NCBI RefSeq assembly: GCF_005503145.1
Contig: NZ_SCNV01000009.1
Span: forward strand, 62,001 to 126,000
From: Burkholderia sp. 4M9327F10
GTDB taxonomy: Bacteria; Pseudomonadota; Gammaproteobacteria; Burkholderiales; Burkholderiaceae
Reading direction: 5' to 3'
Length of the DNA stretch: 64,000 nt
The position numbers and the translations under genes are program-made. Position 1 is the first letter of the stretch; the number at the start of each line of letters is the position of its first letter. Below the pieces are notes generated by a model that saw nothing but the letters and a program-made list of their open reading frames with translations, was not told the DNA's origin and ran no database searches. Positions 61,144 to 64,000 of the stretch are shown here, in pieces.

Positions 61144-62416
61144 AAACGACTCCCTCGGCGGACCATGTGCCCGCCTGATAGGTCAATCTCACGAGCCGCA
61201 CGCCGGCCTCGTTCAGAGAAAAAGCCAGTTGCTCCGGCGACAGGCCGCCGAGATTCGCCTGCAGGCGCCATTGCTGCCACGACGGTGGCGGCGGCTTCTG
61301 CGCACCCACCGGCGTCATTGCACTATCGGGCGCGTGGACGACAGGCGTGAGCGTCAGCGGCACGTCCAGCGTCTGGAAGCGAGAGAACAATTGCGTATTC
61401 ACGGTTTTGCCCGGCAGCAGCGTATCGTCGGCCAGCGCGCCCATCGGGAAGGGGCGTACAAGCGACGCGTGCTCGCCGCTACGATCGAGTTGCGCGAGCG
61501 GCACGCGCTCCAGCAGCAACGCAACGGTCGAACCGTTGCGCGACCATTGATAATCGACACCGGTCGGCTCGCAGGTGTAGTGCTCGAGTTCCCAGCCACC
61601 CGGTGCCAGCTCCGTGAAATGCTGCAGACAGGCACGCGCGAATTGCGCAGGCACCGGCAGCGTCGCCCACGGGTGCGCGGCGCCCTGGTTGGCGGCCTGC
61701 CTGCGATGCAACAGCGCTCTCGCCAGCTCCATCTGACGCTCCTGCTGCGCAACCACCATCGCGCGATGATGCTGCGCCCATAGACCCGCGCCGAGCACCG
61801 TGACGGCGACACCCGCCGCGACCGCCGCGAGGCGCGGCGAAACGCGGCGCGTGACCGGGCGCAGCCGCGCCCAGCGCGGCACGTGAAGACGGCCATGGCG
61901 CTTGCCGAGCATGTCTTCAATGCGGCGGGGATAGAAGTTGTGAAACCCCATCGCCTCGACTTCGACGTCGCCAATCACCGCATTCCAGCCGCCCAGCCCG
62001 TAGTCGGAATTCAAGCGTTCGAAAACTTCCTCTTTGGCGCCGATCCAGTCGCCGTTCGGCAGAAACGCGCCGTCTCGCACAGCGAAGTACGCCCAACGGC
62101 CATCGGGCAATTTGAACGCACCCAGCCAGTTCGGCGCCGATTGCTGGCGGCCTTCATAGAAAGCGCCTTGCTGCGCGACAGCCTTCGAGACCAGCACGCC
62201 GAGCGAGGCAACGCCCGCTTGCGCGCCGTCGCGCGCATTGTTGGTAAAGCCAACCGCGGCGACGCCCCGGTCGACGCGCAACACCATCAGGTCGAAGTTC
62301 AGTTTCTTCGCGAGTTCGACGGCCTCTTTCTGCAGTTCGTGGCGCCGCGACAGCGACTGCCAGAACAGTCCGCAAATGAAGCGCTGCCGTTCGATCTGGA
62401 TGATGTGGGTTGCCAT
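61133..62416 (-). CDS. pilO: Type IVb pilus protein PilO (PilO2 family)
   Basis: 427 residues. Cytoplasmic N-terminal part (RRHELQKEAVELAKKLNFDL, WAYFAVRDGAFLPNGDWIGA), one membrane helix (LAAVAAGVAVTVLGAGLWAQ near 195-215) and a periplasmic C-terminal part. This layout is that of PilO2 in R64-type operons, different from PilO of type IVa pili. It is 37 nt after pilN. Confidence 0.88.
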   Translation of the reverse strand: MATHIIQIERQRFICGLFWQSLSRRHELQKEAVELAKKLNFDLMVLRVDRGVAAVGFTNNARDGAQAGVASLGVLVSKAVAQQGAFYEGRQQSAPNWLGAFKLPDGRWAYFAVRDGAFLPNGDWIGAKEEVFERLNSDYGLGGWNAVIGDVEVEAMGFHNFYPRRIEDMLGKRHGRLHVPRWARLRPVTRRVSPRLAAVAAGVAVTVLGAGLWAQHHRAMVVAQQERQMELARALLHRRQAANQGAAHPWATLPVPAQFARACLQHFTELAPGGWELEHYTCEPTGVDYQWSRNGSTVALLLERVPLAQLDRSGEHASLVRPFPMGALADDTLLPGKTVNTQLFSRFQTLDVPLTLTPVVHAPDSAMTPVGAQKPPPPSWQQWRLQANLGGLSPEQLAFSLNEAGVRLVRLTYQAGTWSAEGVVYAN

Positions 62417-62453
62417 GGCGCGGGATCCGGTTCGCTCGTCTCGCTCGTATGAC

Positions 62454-64000
62454 TCAAGCGCCGTTCATCATCACAGGCGTGATCAGGATGACGATCACCT
62501 CCCGGTCATGCGTGCCCTGATAGCCGCCGCCGAACGCGTAGTTCGACGGCGAGCCCACGCCCTGCTTGTTGAGGTTGTCGTCCGTGCCTTCGTAGCCGCT
62601 CAGCACCAGCGTCTCGCCGGACTTCATCGAGACGCGCTGCAGGAAATTGCGTGTATCCACATCCGGCGTCTGGATCTCCTGGCCGCCGCTCGTCACGGTC
62701 TGCAACGACACCAGCGACGAGATGTTGGTATAGAACTGCAGCATCACCGTACCGTTGTCGAGCACATGCGGCAGCAAGGTCATGTTGAAACCGGTCGTGA
62801 TGGTACCCGGCACGAGCGCCGTTTCGGAGCCGACGTTGGCGGTATTGGTGGTCGACACCGACGCCAGGTAGCCCTGCTCCGTCGCCACCTGAACCGGCAC
62901 CGGCTGGTCGTTGAGCGTGGTGATCGAGGCCGAGGTCTTACGGCGCACCTTGCCTTGCTCGGACAGCGCGCTGATCATCGCGGTGGTGCCCGACGCGCGG
63001 CTATTCGGCGTAATCACCTGGGCGGCAAACGAAACCGGATTGGTCGCCGTGGTCGCGAAGGTGTTGGCGAGCGTGAACTTCGTGCCCAGTGCCTGGTAGA
63101 CTGCGCTCCAGTTGATACCGTAACTGTCGTCCGCGGTCAGCTCGACCGACAGCACGGTCACGTTGATCAGCACCTGCTTGGACAGCGAGCGGTTCGCCTC
63201 TTCCATGAACGCGGCTACGCTATCGAGCACTTCGGGCGTATCGGTCACGGTAATCGAGCCGGTTGCCGGCGAGGAGACCACGCTGCCATAGCGCGACAGC
63301 ATGGCCTGAATCGACGCATGCAGGCTGTCGAAGACCGACAGTTGCGAATTGACGACTGTGTTCGAGGTATTGTTGGACGTCACGCTCGGCGTATTGCCCG
63401 AGCCGGAACTGCCCGAGCTGCTTGACGAGCCGCTACTGCCGCCGCTGCCACCGTTGCTGCCTGAACTATCGTTGGTCGAACCGCTCATCACGGTCGCGTT
63501 CAGTTTCGCGTCGCCTGGAATCGCACTGACCTGGAAGGTACGGGTGTCGGTAAAGAAGAACACGATTGCGCCGCCCGCCAGCTTCCACGACACGCCGAAA
63601 CGCGCGGCCGCGGCGTCGAGCAGACCGCGCAGATCGCCGTTACGGTAGGAGATATGCGTGGGAGTCGGCAGACCTTCGGTCGCCTCGATGCCACGCGATG
63701 TGCCTGAACTGCCCAAACCCGGCAAGGTCGGCAACGGCGGTTGCACGGCGCCTACGACCGGCACGCTCGCCTGCGCACCGCTGCCCGTGGAGCGGGAATT
63801 GGCGAGCGCATTGGGCGAGACGCGGGTGGGAATATGCGTCAGGCGGGAAATATGTTCAGCGAACTCCGAGAGCGAATTCACTTCGCTGTCGAAGGTGGCC
63901 GGCTGCGAGAATACCGCCGGCAAGGTGCTTTCGCGATCCAGCTTGATCGCCGTGCCGGACAGCCACAGTCCGTCCTTGACAATCAGGCCGTCCGACGACG
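62454..64000 (-). CDS. pilN: Type IVb pilus secretin PilN, partial (N terminus beyond right edge)
   Basis: 515 residues visible; the frame is open to position 64000, so the start is outside. An N-terminal TonB-short/STN-type segment (RGLLDAAAARFGVSWKLAGG), a Ser/Gly low-complexity linker (about 150-190 of the visible part) and a secretin domain: SVAAFMEEANRSLSKQVLIN, RRKTSASITTLNDQPVPVQV, GTITTGFNMTLLPHVLDNGT and EVIVILITPVMM. R64 PilN is the outer-membrane secretin lipoprotein; the lipobox cannot be checked here. Confidence 0.92.
   Translation of the reverse strand, partial: SSDGLIVKDGLWLSGTAIKLDRESTLPAVFSQPATFDSEVNSLSEFAEHISRLTHIPTRVSPNALANSRSTGSGAQASVPVVGAVQPPLPTLPGLGSSGTSRGIEATEGLPTPTHISYRNGDLRGLLDAAAARFGVSWKLAGGAIVFFFTDTRTFQVSAIPGDAKLNATVMSGSTNDSSGSNGGSGGSSGSSSSSGSSGSGNTPSVTSNNTSNTVVNSQLSVFDSLHASIQAMLSRYGSVVSSPATGSITVTDTPEVLDSVAAFMEEANRSLSKQVLINVTVLSVELTADDSYGINWSAVYQALGTKFTLANTFATTATNPVSFAAQVITPNSRASGTTAMISALSEQGKVRRKTSASITTLNDQPVPVQVATEQGYLASVSTTNTANVGSETALVPGTITTGFNMTLLPHVLDNGTVMLQFYTNISSLVSLQTVTSGGQEIQTPDVDTRNFLQRVSMKSGETLVLSGYEGTDDNLNKQGVGSPSNYAFGGGYQGTHDREVIVILITPVMMNGA

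Noticed and set aside
62238..63425. 395-codon open frame on the plus strand
   Set aside because: Antisense to the pilN secretin gene; composition typical of a shadow.

Overview
The window reads as high-GC betaproteobacterial DNA, most like Paraburkholderia/Burkholderia. The reasons are the codon use, the Burkholderia-type porins and DUF4148 and BON-domain proteins, and above all a type III secretion (T3SS) cluster with the hrpB/hrpD gene order of Ralstonia, Xanthomonas and Burkholderia. No rRNA, tRNA, CRISPR array, transposase or integrase was seen. Coordinates come from reading frames, start-codon context and motifs by eye; no database search was possible.

Region 1 (1-12.5 kb) is a compact leftward catabolic operon. 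It holds an intradiol dioxygenase of hydroxyquinol 1,2-dioxygenase type, a Dabb protein, an ATZ/TRZ-like amidohydrolase, two 3-hydroxyisobutyrate-dehydrogenase-like enzymes, a sugar-type ABC importer (ATPase and two permeases, no binding protein in view), a RutE-like nitroreductase, maleylacetate reductase and the start of a GMC oxidoreductase. A LysR gene diverges from it and a LacI gene follows. The expected end route is hydroxyquinol to maleylacetate to 3-oxoadipate; the starting substrate is unknown. Region 2 (12.7-20.6 kb) has two porins, a DctA-type carrier, AraC and cupin genes and a quinone-oxidoreductase-like enzyme. LacI-type palindromes lie in two of its intergenic regions. Region 3 (20.7-26.1 kb) has malic enzyme (maeB), then a leftward set of a second intradiol dioxygenase, an SDR, a BKACE-type keto acid cleavage enzyme and a gamma-carbonic-anhydrase-like protein.

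Region 4 (26.1-32.9 kb) looks accessory. It has a hairpin-rich stretch, an orphan 265-residue protein, a leftward flavin halogenase / pyruvyltransferase / Rieske oxygenase set, and a rightward QueD-like protein without its catalytic Cys followed by a 57-residue exported peptide. The QueD-like gene has a perfect PIP box with a correctly placed -10, which suggests it belongs to the T3SS regulon.

Region 5 (32.9-54.6 kb) is an almost complete hrp-type T3SS. Leftward are hrpB1, hrpB2, hrcJ, hrpB4, hrpB5, hrcN, hrpB7 and hrcT. Rightward are hrcU, hrcV, hpaP, hrcQ, hrcR, hrcS, an hpaA-position gene, hrpD5, hrpD6, a 59-residue hrpE-position pilin candidate and hpaB. The two arms start from divergent promoters, each with a PIP box 31 bp from its -10. 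Beyond them are a shortened HrcC paralogue, a HrpG-like response regulator, a soluble histidine kinase and the full secretin hrcC. No translocon, effector or HrpB/HrpX-type activator gene is visible.

Region 6 (54.9-64 kb, running off the right edge) is a type IVb thin-pilus operon of the R64/IncI1 type: pilN (partial), pilO, pilP, pilQ, pilR, pilS, a pilM-like gene and pilV. It ends about 235 bp before hrcC on the same strand, so two contact-dependent surface machines sit side by side.
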